A stretch of DNA of 64,000 bases from Prosapia bicincta. Taxonomy: Eukaryota; Arthropoda; Insecta; Hemiptera; Cercopidae. The notes under the pieces were generated by a model, which did no database searches, was not told where the DNA came from, and worked only from the letters and a program-made list of their open reading frames with translations. The stretch lies in contig JBAIZL010000006.1 in assembly GCA_036971475.1 (NCBI GenBank), forward strand, positions 66,893,398 through 66,957,397, in the 5' to 3' direction. Below are positions 12,542 through 24,778 of this stretch, piece after piece (the first letter of the stretch is position 1; each line of letters begins with the position of its first letter). The translations under genes and the position numbers were made by a program.

Positions 12542-13603
12542 TTTAAAAACCAACTATATTTGATATAGCTCAAATATTTAAAATTAATTTACTCTCAGGA
12601 AAAAACTCTCCTGCTGTAATATTAGGCTTTTATTTTATTGAATTTATTGTTTTATGAACTTAAATACTCATGATATAAAACTTTGCAGCCTTTAATTTAA
12701 TATTAGGAAAAAACTGTAAATTTTTATTTATTTATTAACACACCATATTTTTAAATAAATTAAGAAGATTTTGCATAATAGTTTTAATGATAAAAATAAT
12801 AAAATTTAACATAACTTTACACTTATAGATCTCTAATGCTTTTCACAATATGCAGACAATATTTAAAATTACAAAATCAATTAAATTAATATTGTACATA
12901 TATTCAATTTATATGATGAATTTATACTTTGATTCTTGAAAAATAAATTAGGATATTATTTTTAATTTCACAGTATATTATATGTTGAGTCTTTTCATAC
13001 ATTTTAATTCTGAAATTAAATTAGCCTTATTGTTAATATACCATTCTGTTGAATTAATACATTTTTTAATATTTCCAAATCGTTTACTACTATTAGGGTA
13101 CAAGAAATTAATAATAATATTTAATATTTTGACTTAATCAAACTTTTTTAATAATTATTTACTCTTTTGGTCTAATGAAAATGACCAAGTTTACAGTCAA
13201 AATCACTCTAAAAAATTTAACTAATTATTATTTTGTTGGTTCGTTCATGTTTAAGCTGGTCTAGACACTTTAAAATGAAATTTGAATAATTTACATGCAA
13301 AACCTTTCCTTTTTGGAAAACTTATTAGTTTCATTTAATTTGAATTATTTTACACAATTCAATGTTACTTATAAGAAAATAGTTTTGATTTTTTAAAACT
13401 AGTTAACTAGTTTACTAATAGTGAAGCCATTGTTTATTTTGTTATTAATCAAGAATTGAAATTAGTAATTTCTGAAAAATTTATTAAATATTAACTAATA
13501 AATTTGACTATGAAAAATGGCTTGCCAAAGTTGTAACTTCCTGTCATCCCTGGTTTCTGGCCGTTAGATCTGGTTGAGGCTGAGGTTTTTTTTCTTCTCC
13601 CAG

Positions 13604-13636
13604 GATCCTTTGGAATTCTCGGATGGCGAAACCATG
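13604..13636 (+). CDS. Candidate 33-bp microexon
   Basis: A strong polypyrimidine tract and acceptor (TTTTTTTTCTTCTCCCAG, ending 13,603) is followed 33 bases later by an excellent donor (GTAAGT, 13,637-13,642). The enclosed 33 bases are GC-richer than the neighbourhood. They are a multiple of three, so skipping would keep the frame. Frame 1 reads DPLEFSDGETM; the other two frames are also open, so the phase is not fixed by the sequence. Microexons of this size occur in insect nervous-system and muscle genes. I cannot name the gene, and no partner exon was found close by. Chance pairing of two good splice sites remains possible. Confidence 0.45.
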
Positions 13637-14798
<1,162 letters not shown>

Positions 14799-17206
14799 TA
14801 ATATGTAAATATTGTTGTTCCTTTAGTGTTATTAGTGTTTTTATATTTTTTAGAATATTGTCTACTCTTTAATTTGTATGCCTTTACTTTGGTGGGTTAT
14901 TACATTATTTTTTTAATAAATTTTCAAGAACGGAATGAGTTTTAAATTATTACAATGACTGTACAAGTATTTTGTGTATGTAATTACATCAATATCATAA
15001 TGATTTCAGGCCTGATAAAGAAAACCAACTATTAACCGAAACGTTTAACTATTAAAATAAATATTTTTGACGAGATTACTTACCGCATTCTCACTTATAT
15101 AATAATAAATCACAGTTATTGGGTAACAGAATATTTTTTTTAACGGTTTAATAAATCTGACACGCAGTAATAGATGCGCCTAAAACATATCTTTATTACA
15201 ACTCATGTATTTAAATCTACCCTATTAGCTACTTTCATGTCAAGTTTAGGTTTTTATCGTTGCTTTCCTTGAAGTGTAGCTTATGTGAGAATTCCAAGTC
15301 AGTCACTTTTCAACTATAACTCCCAGGTAGCTTGATGTAACACGAGCAAAACCATCTAGCCTGAGTCCAAATTAGGAACTCAGAAAAGGTATCAAAATAG
15401 AGGAAGTGATAGACTAACGTTGGCGTTTGGAAATCGTAAACCAGATGCAACAAGAGAAGAAAGAAGATCTTGAAATATTGATTTAATTTTATAGGAAAAT
15501 AATAAAAACTTTTACAACGAATTGTTTTATTGATTTGACTCTAAGGAAATCACAATACAATTGTTTCTATGCAGTTCTGTTTTTAATAATTTTCATCACA
15601 AATACACTGAATAATAATGTTATGTACCCTTGTTAGAACTAAAAGGTAAAATTTAAGTTCATCTGTTAACTAGTGTCAGAAATGTTTTACAACACTAGAA
15701 TTTTGGACATTACACATGTCTCAAAATGTCAAGAATACCTATTTCCTAAAATGTCGTACCACCTTTTCCTAAATTAGTATATGTACTGAAATTATTAGGG
15801 TAGTTTTATAGTGTAAATTCATTACTCTTTAAAGCCACTTTCAACGAAAAATGAAATTATTTTAAAGTTAATATACTAGTAGCTCTATGACGTAAAAATA
15901 TAGAATAATTGAGAAATGTATTTCTATTTATGAAATAACTAGGTATAATTTAATTCGTTAAAGCCTTCTTCTAAAATCAATTCCATTCACTAAGCGTTGC
16001 CATGGTAACACTTGTTAAGAACAGGGAGTCAGTGAATGGAGTCGAGATGTTTCTGTTAATTTATTGCTACAGTCATAATCTCCCTCTCAAAGGAAATAGA
16101 TTCAAAGTATCCGGTAACTCTCTTATTAATGTTTATGTAGGTGTGTTATTACTTAGATGCGTGATATAAGAATTTATTACCCGGTAGTTTGCCTTATTTA
16201 CACGTTCAAACAAACAATACACAACTACAACAATATCATACATACTTTGCTTTAGGCATTAAACTATATTGTCAAGAGTAGGAACATTATGGCACGGCCC
16301 ACATTCTCAATCACTGTGATATTAGTCACAATGAGTGCGTAGCGAAAGCCCAGACAGATGCTGATGGTGGAAGGCGTCAAGGTTTACGGTGTCTGGCCAC
16401 TCTTGACGTATTCTGTACTTCTACCTTTACAATTTATTAGTTAGTAATTGGTAAAGTTATGATAATATGTGAACGACGACTTCTGTTAAGGTTACAATTT
16501 GTCCATGCCACAAATTTCCCCTCTCACGAAAATACAGTTTAATGCTTAATGCAAAGTTTATTGGAGAACAGCTGTAAATTAACCTATCAGCAACATTTTA
16601 CTACAATGCATTATTCCCTTACACGTTTATTGATTCTTGAGGGTGACATTTATATTATTTAACTGTAGTAATATGAAAGATTTGAACCTGTATTATGAAC
16701 GGTTTTCTTTTTTCCTACATGTTCAAATTATCCTGCGACACTTGAACAAAACCATTAACACTTGTTGCTTGAAATTTTGAAAGTTTGTTTGATCCGTTAC
16801 TCACGAAGCTGAAATTGGGAACATATAAGAAAGAAATTTCAAAGGTTTTACAAGAGAAGGTTAAGTAAAGCAGAAGGTTAAGATTATTGGTCTCCGTAAC
16901 GGATTGTGCAGTGATAAAACTGCGGTAGTAAAATGAAAGTAAAAGTTGCAGTAAAATGGAATAACTTCGGTGAATAAAACGTGTCAAGTGAGTTTTGTTA
17001 TTGCTTTTAGACGGACAGGGATGGAAAAGTAATATTTACGAATCCAAATCGAAGAGAAACATTAGAGTTCTAATCAGTGGTATGATTATTACCTGTAAAG
17101 GAAGTAAAATCAAAGTCAGCAGCACTCACGCCATATTATTCTTGCGATTTTAGTCCGTAATTTAACTATAGTCTCTATTTTAGCGTAATGTATAATCGTT
17201 ACTTAC
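14799..17206. other. AT-rich DNA with one inverted-repeat element and one ribozyme-like relic
   Basis: No gene is visible. At 15,011-15,046 the words CCTGATAAAG and CCGAAACG resemble the conserved arms of hammerhead motifs carried by retroelements, but they are mutated. At 16,271-16,407 a 9-bp inverted repeat (GTCAAGAGT / ACTCTTGAC) encloses a GC-richer stretch. The 90-codon minus frame at 16,715-16,987 has no features. Confidence 0.45.
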
Positions 17207-17296
17207 AGTAAGTATAGTGCAAAACCGTCTGACGCAAGCTTTATGTTTTTTCTCCGCGGGGTGTCTCCCAGTTGAGGGTACACACACTTGAACAAT
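17207..17296 (-). CDS. Candidate internal coding exon, unidentified protein
   Basis: On the minus strand TTAATTTTTCAG ends at 17,297 and a consensus donor GTAAGTAA starts at 17,206, enclosing exactly 90 bp. Two frames are open. The one that looks most like protein reads LFKCVYPQLGDTPRRKNIKL and goes on ASDGFALYL, splitting codons at both ends in the same phase, so the exon is symmetric. The alternative frame begins IVQVCVPSTGRHPAEKKHKA. Base composition is clearly richer in GC than the flanks. I do not recognise the family. The donor and acceptor quality, the length and the composition together make it one of the better exon calls here. Confidence 0.5.
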
Positions 17297-18333
17297 CTGA
17301 AAAATTAATAAACCCATTAAGTTACAATTATTGCATAAAATCTTGCTATTTGTGAACTGTGCTTGTTTTGTGAAATCTTTAAAGCTATGGATTATTTTTA
17401 TTGCTTCTTTAAACATGATGTTAAGTCTAAGAATCAATCAGTAAAATATAATGACCATATTTATTTGTTTAATCTAAATCCGCTACAACTGACCGAAGAT
17501 AAACTAAATGACATTACATGTTTCGATACGGTTAAATAAAATAATAACACTACGTTTCATAACGTATATCTGAAGTAAGGAAAGAAAGCTGACTGGAGAA
17601 CAACATCATTGATACTATACACCTCACCTAAACATAATACAATACTAGTGAATGATTTATATTTTTATAGAAAGTTTCATGTTATTCTCTCCAAGAGTAA
17701 ATATAAATTAGGTTAAACCTAAGAGGAAATATTCCGTCTCAATCTGCCTCCTCGGCGAGTAATGACGTCACTCTGTTGTGCAAGATTGCCGCTCCTATAA
17801 TTACATACCAGGACAAAGTTATCCTTAATAAATACTTGGATATTATTTCGCTGCTTACAAAATACATCGGGTTATTTTGACATGAACTCTTGGATTTGTG
17901 ATAACGATTAGGCCATATGCAATATTAACACGTTCAATTAATACTGTACTCGTAATACGACAGTTTGAGACACTTATATTGTCAACTGCAAAATTTATTG
18001 CAGTTTGTACAAAACACTGTTAGCCTTGTTTATTGCTTAGGTTGTGACGGATATTTATGGAAATAGTGAGAAGTTTATTATCTGTTGATATGGAACACAT
18101 TAACAAAAAACTTGATTGGTAATAACAAACCTATTGTTATCTATGAAATCCGCATTCCCAGAGATCGTTTTGACTGCACTATACTACGCGTCGGCGCCTT
18201 CCTGTAATGTTCCTCTGTGAGTGCGTGATTACACCGTCACAATATACAGATACAGGTATTGTGACATTCCTTACTGGATAGACTTCAAGAGTAATCTCAG
18301 CCCTATAAACTTCCCTAATCCTCCCCTACTCAC

Positions 18334-18365
18334 CAGCTCTTCGTGAAGATATTATTGTACTGCAT
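18334..18365 (-). CDS. Candidate 32-bp microexon
   Basis: On the minus strand the acceptor GTCTGTTGTCTCAG ends at 18,366 and a strong donor GTGAGTAGG starts at 18,333. The 32 bases between read MQYNNIFTKS in frame 1 and CSTIISSRRA in frame 2. If joined directly to the exon at 17,207-17,296, frame 1 makes an immediate stop and frame 2 stops later. Either another exon lies between or one of the two is not real. No family is recognised. Confidence 0.25.
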
Positions 18366-21016
18366 CTGAGACAACAGACTTACACACTTAAATAACCTAG
18401 TTGATGGTGCGAAGATCAATTTATCTCTATCATCTACTTGAAGTCATCAACACCACAAATATTAATTTTTCTGAAATAAAACACAGAAATCACTAAATTA
18501 AATTTCATCCACAAAACAATTCATCTGTGAAGCTCGACTCTACTGAAACTTAAAGTATTCAAAGATAAAATGTTTCAAATTTTATAAAAAATAAAAAGTG
18601 AAAAAGTGTCAAACAGAGATATGTTGACGAGATGGTTGCCAAGGAGGTTTCGGCCTCCTGAACCTTTTTGGGATGTTTAGAAATTACTTCAATATATTTA
18701 TCTATATAATTATCTGTACCTTTCTTGATAAATACGAGTTACTGATTTTAAAAAAATCAATGCTGAGAATTTCACAATTGAAATTTTAATAAATAATTGT
18801 AGGAAGAAAATCTATTCAACATTTCAAGCTTTAATTATTCCCAGGGACAACGAGCAAATTAAAGTATTTAGCTTGGAGCATCGGAAGATAATATGGTACT
18901 TATTGTTTTCCCATATAATAAATATATTGTAACATTATTTTAAGTAATGTTACATATTACAGCAACTTCAGAAAACAAAACGAAATATTAATTTAAAAAT
19001 ATAAAATTTAAAAAAAATGTAAATAATAAAGTAAATTTTACTGGCGAGATCTGACATCCATAAACCTGCTTTAGAAAGATGCTCTGTAACGTTGCGCAGA
19101 AGTTAAAAAACTCGTGTAGAGGCTTTAATTAATTCTTTCCTTGGTTGGTCTTGGTCCGGTACAGTCGTCGCAAGATGGGGCGAGCAAAAGGGATGTTTTT
19201 ATTTTAAAGTTTAAATTATGTGAAAGTATCACTTATTATTTTATTCTGTTCCAAGAAATGTTGCCACACTAACACTCAACACCGGGCGAGTTTGTCAAAC
19301 AACGCAACTCCAAAGTAATGAATAGCGAGATCTGATTCAAGAGCTATGTTCTACCTCACTAATTGCAGATCATATAAGTTATAATTTTAACATAAAATGA
19401 TACTTGTTAAATGGCCAAACGACTATAAAAATTACTTGAATTTATTTAACCGGAGTTGCTGAAATTTATATTTCTAGTCCTTTTCATCAAGCACCTTTTC
19501 CCCATCGCCATAGATATATTGCTAAAGCATTTTAAACGTCAACTGATCAAGATTTAGGATGGTTTTCAATAGATATTATGCCTGAAACACTAATTACGTT
19601 TTGTAATGCATACCAGACTGCAATTTAAAATTAAAATAACGTTTTATGAAGGAATGCGTTTAAAACTGTAAATTTTCAAATAATCCTTAAGAAGTATTTT
19701 ATAAAGAAGGAAATGATCATTGATATATAAATGAATATATCCAAATAAAGAAGCAGTTACTCCGAAGTAACGGTTATTTTATAAGAATGAAAGTGATACT
19801 TTATATTAACACCAAATACTTAATGGAATAAAACCGTTTTGGGAAAAAATTATATATGATAGTCATTACAATATGCCATGTGTCTTATTTGCGCGTTTAA
19901 ATAATACTGTACCCGCATTACGTGCTTATAAGTGTCGCATTTCGATAAAATTATTACAAATCTATGGAAATTAATACAAACCACTATCAGCTTTGTTTAT
20001 TGCCCAAATTGTGACTGATAGTCGTGGAAATGATGAAAACGCTATCTGGTCATAAGAAACACACTGACCTTGAGTGTTAAATATTCTAGAGAAATAAATA
20101 TTAACCAGAGACAGCGAGAGTGTAAGAAATAAAAACATGTCAGCTTTACCTTAGCCGCCAAGCATATTTCCTTCCAAGTTAGCAGTTTGAACCTGTCACT
20201 AACAATAATACAACATTATTTGTTCAGGGTATTTAGAACTAAATCGCACCTGAAGCGACACAATATATAGTCCCGTGTAAGCTCCTTTATCTGAGAAAGC
20301 TTTTACAGTTACTGCCATTCACTATGAAAATACTTCTTTGGGATTAGGGAAACATGTTTCAAGTGATAGAAAGTGAAAGAGAGTTGGTTTTTATTAGACG
20401 TAGGTTTTGTGTATTTACAAAAAGGTAATGTGTATTTATCAGATACCGGGGAAGAGATTCGGTAAAAATTTCGTTTCTACTACACAGGTTTGAACTCTAG
20501 ACACTAAGACATGCCAAAGACGTTCCTGCCATAGTTATAAGTCGATATTTCTACATTTGTATACTTATATTTTTACAACATGTGTGTAAAAATAAAATTT
20601 AACCAATATTTTTTAAAGATGATGCATTTAAAAAATATTTCATATCCAACTTTGTTATTCCCAACGAAGAATATTCTTACAAATATAGTAGAGTATGCTT
20701 TTTTATAAATATAATTTATAAATATAATCACTATAACAGTGACACGGAAAACTATACGAACCTGAATAAAATTAGTTCATACTATAGTAAGTGTTGAATT
20801 CATGTTCATGTTGACCAGCGCAAGGTGATTTAATAATATTTTAAAATTTAAAACGTTTATACAATTAGTTAATATAAATACCAAGCTTGTCCTTTACGAA
20901 GTTCTGGTAGATTTGAAGAACAGTAGGTAGTTTTCTTGACAGTAATATATAGTATAATAAACAGTAATATACCAAGGAAAGATTGCTCTTGTTTAGTAAT
21001 TGTAATGTAAACAGTT
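18366..21016. other. AT-rich non-coding DNA with one hairpin
   Basis: Nothing coding is visible. A compact hairpin lies at 18,634-18,664: AGGAGG (18,642-18,647) pairs with CCTCCT (18,654-18,659) around TTTCGG, and GGTT/AACC extends the stem. No T-run follows it in a terminator-like way. Confidence 0.5.
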
Positions 21017-21201
21017 TACGTAATAGAGACATCCGATACGTGTCCGCTCTGTCTCAATGGTGTCATGAATGGGGACCACATTTCAACCTGTCCTGAACTG
21101 GACGACCAGCTGTCCAGAACCGGTCGTTACTGGGAGGCTCGACGCCGAATGGTTCAACAGCCAAGGGCGGGCATTGGATAAAGTAAGTACGTAATAGAGA
21201 C
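21017..21201 (+). mobile_element. 5'-truncated LINE tail between 14-bp direct repeats
   Basis: The 14-base word TACGTAATAGAGAC occurs at 21,017-21,030 and again at 21,188-21,201. Between them lie 157 bp with a GC content unlike the surroundings. From about 21,032 they read in one frame SDTCPLCLNGVMNGDHISTC, continue through Pro-Glu-Leu, and end YWEARRRMVQQPRAGIG then TAA (21,179-21,181). The Cys-x2-Cys-x8-His-x3-Cys pattern (Cys codons 21,041, 21,050, 21,089; His 21,077) followed by a Tyr-Trp-x-Ala-Arg tail is, from memory, typical of the extreme C-terminus of reverse transcriptase/RNase H proteins of insect non-LTR elements. The element ends AAGTAAG just before the second direct repeat. The arrangement fits target-primed insertion of a 5'-truncated copy, with the 14-bp words as target-site duplications. 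The frame is intact, so the insertion may be fairly young. Confidence 0.6.
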
Positions 21202-22198
21202 GACCTGAGTGCAATTCGCCGGACGCGTAATACGGGACATTGGCGTATAAAGGTTAGCATAAAGTGTCAACACGTCAAGTAAGTGGAGAAACTTAGCGCT
21301 ATTTGCTGTGGATTCCGTTTAAATACGCTCAGGGGGGACATCGTGCCAGAACGTACATTTAGGGTGAACGCTTAGCCTAAGTCACTGCACAGAATAACAT
21401 GTGTTGGAAAATAACTACAACGAATATAAATAAAACAGACCTATTCATTAAACAAATGTGAAACAAACAGTAGAATCGAACTACACAGAAGAAAATTATT
21501 TCCATGTAAGTGGTATATAGCCTTGCGTTCTACATGTTCGCATAATACTACTAAAATAACCATAATGGACCTACTATCGCCATTATGATATAAACCAAAA
21601 GAGAATTATGAAAAGGCATATTATATAATGTCATGCGGCGTCTAAGAAACAACATTCTTGTTTTCTCCTACCCTGTACCTCTCTCTCTTCTTAACCCTCT
21701 CCTGTCACAGAGTCTCCCAACTTACGTTTAATCTAGAAGAATTCCTTGATAATGCTGACTTTACCTAAGGAATAGAGTTATCACAATGCGTCACAAACCT
21801 CTGCTGGGATTGTGACACCTAATAAAGATTCTCACCTTACACGGCTCTGCGTTTAGGGGTCAGGTTGGGTTGCCTACTCATAAATCTAGAATTTTTGAAA
21901 TTCTTTGCTGAAGGTAAAAGGATCAGAGAGGAATTCAAGTCTCTAAAAGGTCCCTCTAAAAACATTTTCTCTTATTCCCCTTTTTCTTTCTCTCACTGCT
22001 CACATTCCCTCGATTCATTCCTTTCTCTATTCCCGATCATAAGCACATTTCCGGTCATAATATACATCTGACATAAATTCAGTTTCAAACAATATTTTAC
22101 CATAACCTGGTAGTACTTATCGCTCTAACTATCATAGCGAACTACGAAACCTATCGTCAAAGCTTTAAATAAAATTTCAATTTGCATGTAAAATTGTG
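21202..22198. other. Non-coding DNA with a GC-richer patch containing AATAAA
   Basis: From about 21,655 to 21,870 the sequence is GC-richer, pyrimidine-rich at first, with an inverted repeat TCACAAT/ATTGTGA (21,781 to about 21,816) and AATAAAG at about 21,822. On the minus strand AAGGTGAGAATC near 21,832 looks like a splice donor. It could be an exon, an LTR-like relic or a transcript end. I cannot choose. The remainder is featureless. Confidence 0.35.
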
Positions 22199-22307
22199 TC
22201 ACACACACACAAACACACACACACACAGACACACATCCATACACATACACACAACACACACACCCACTCAAACACAACCCAGTCTCACCTTCCCCCTACA
22301 CACACAT

Positions 22308-22342
<35 letters not shown>

Positions 22343-22350
22343 CAGAAGAG

Positions 22351-22381
<31 letters not shown>

Positions 22382-22566
22382 ACACACACAAATAAACCCT
22401 ACCCCCTCAGCCCCCCTTCCATCACACACACACACACACACACACATGCACGCACACACACACGCGCGCACGCACACCACGGCGCTCGAGCGCACATACG
22501 CTTACACACACAAACACGCGCACGCATGCACACTCATTCACACACACACACACATACACACACAAC
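22199..22566. repeat. Compound (CA)n microsatellite
   Basis: CA repeats with interruptions by C-rich blocks (about 22,260-22,300 and 22,395-22,425) and CG-containing variants (CGCACG, GCGCGC). The frames on both strands are Thr-His or Cys-Val shadows of the repeat. Confidence 0.95.
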
Positions 22567-24747
22567 AAAAAAGCTATTTTTATAAATTATAAAATTATAT
22601 GTCTACTCTAGTCAAACATTTGTTTTTTTTACCAGTCACATTTAAATAACTTTATATAATGAGGGGGAACTGATAAGGTCTTAGGCTGGAGTTGCTTGCT
22701 GAACAATTCAAATTGATTTCGCGTCGATTTTATATAGAGGTGATTTCCAATTGTTAGAGAAAAACATCTCATATAGTCAATTACAGCTTTAGAAATGATA
22801 CCCTCATGGATCATGTTTGTGTCATGCAGAATATAGCATATTCAAACAATAAACCAACTGTTAGACTAAAGATAAAAATAACTCGTTAAAAATTAAATAT
22901 TCAAGACAATATATATACTGTTTAGGTAATGAAATGTGTTAAGTTTAAATCATGGTTTTATTCCCCAGTTAAAAAAAAGGTAAATAAAGAATGGAAAATT
23001 ATCACAAATAAAACTATATATTTGTGATACAATTTCCCAATTTATTATAAGTTTGATTATACAATTCTTATTATCATTAAATTTTCAATAAAATTGAATT
23101 AAAAGTTTTTATTTATAATTGAATGAAATTATTTAATCAATATAAATTAATTAACCATATTAGTATTACCCGTAATACTGGATAACTGTAGGTTCAGTTA
23201 GCGCTATATACAATAGTATATTTCTTCAAGTATACAGTTTTACTTGCCCAGAGTATAGATACAGACAGTTGTAGCATGACATACGAGTGAAAAGACAGCT
23301 TTTCAAATTAATTCAACTATACCAAATTTTCAAGTAAATAAAACATCACATATTAAAACGATTAAACATAGCCTCTAAGTGAGGATGAAACAGCTGTTAC
23401 TGATTAAACAAGATACACAATATTTGTTACATCTTATATTATGCTATTTAACAGTCATAATAAATTCAAATATCTTAAAATAATCATTTCGATAGCAAGT
23501 TAAATGGATTTTTACTTGTCACTAGTCAACCTGATGAAGATTTTTAAAATGTTCCCCAAAAGATCTTCTCATTTTATGGCATTTACATCCATTTAAATTA
23601 TTTTAAATATATAAAAAAATTTACTATCACTCTTTATATTTTTATTGTAATTTTATATTATGAAAAATTTAAGGAATATGAAAGATTAGTATTATGAAAA
23701 ATGAATTGGGTGGTTAAGTTTGATGAATGAAATTCAAGATATAATAGCTACTTGCTATACGGGGCTACTTAGGGTCGGATTTTTGGGTTTCTATACAGTT
23801 TATTAAGAGCTAGGGCAATCCAATTCGTGTTGATCCTAAGAACCTAAGATACAGTTTCACCGTTTAATTCCCAATGTAAATATACCTTAACCGAGTAAAC
23901 AGTCCCAGGAAAGGAACAATGTCTAAATACTGAACATTATCTTGTAATATTTGTAAATGTGATCCTTAAACTAACGTTAAATAGGGATTGTCTTAACTTA
24001 GGACATTAAAAAGAACTTATGGACAGAATACAAGTGAAAGTTTCAAGTGGTGACCCGTTATCATCCCCTTTGAACTCTATAGGGGTAGTTATGCTACATA
24101 TAGGGGTAATAAAGAAACTATAAACTTATATAACTTATATTTGCATAATGTGATGTTTTATGTGTTAATTCCTAATTCGTTATTTTTGTAACAATTTTCT
24201 GCAATGAAAATATTTTCTGTTCGGACATAAACACTTGTTTATTCTAGAAACAATGCCCTGCTTGTAGAAAAATGTAACTCTTTGCAGGAAAAGCTTTATA
24301 GAATTGCCTTTTTTACCATGAAATATCGTTTTGTGTAATGTATGATTTTGCCTGCTAGAAACACCAAAAGTGCCCTATAATATTATTATTATAAATTTTA
24401 CGAGACACGATTGAAAATACATTTGACTTTTGCACTAATTTAGTTTTGATTGAGTATTGTGTTTACACCAAGAGCAACGCTTAACAGTATTTCATCGCTC
24501 ATAATGGGCAGCGTTTACCCTTTGTTGTATTGTACGCCTGCACCCGTATATTTGCGTCACTTAAGCGGTTCACATTATAATAGCGATAAGCTTAACTCAA
24601 AACTACAAACACTATCAAACTTAACTCTATCAAAGCTATTGAGGTTATGGGAACAATTAATTTGACCCCTGACTAAATAGGGGGTGGGGAAGTTACTTTT
24701 TTAAAATTAAATTAAAAACGAATTAAATATTTAACATTAGCCTATTT
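22567..24747. other. AT-rich non-coding DNA
   Basis: No gene is supported. A plus-strand frame at 24,450-24,665 starts from a non-ATG codon and is rich in Ser and Leu, with no motif. The perfect CTGATGA word at 23,531 is followed by a hairpin but lacks the GAAA arm of a hammerhead. Confidence 0.5.
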
Positions 24748-24778
24748 ACACACACACACAAATATATATATATATATT
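24748..24778. repeat. (CA)n(TA)n microsatellite
   Basis: A short compound dinucleotide repeat: about seven CA units followed by about eight TA units. Confidence 0.9.

Noticed and set aside
22182..22592. Histidine/threonine-rich frames on the plus strand and a Cys-Val frame on the minus strand
   Set aside because: Shadows of the (CA)n microsatellite; no independent coding signal.
23531..23571. Hammerhead-like CTGATGA followed by a hairpin
   Set aside because: The GAAA arm needed for the catalytic core is missing.
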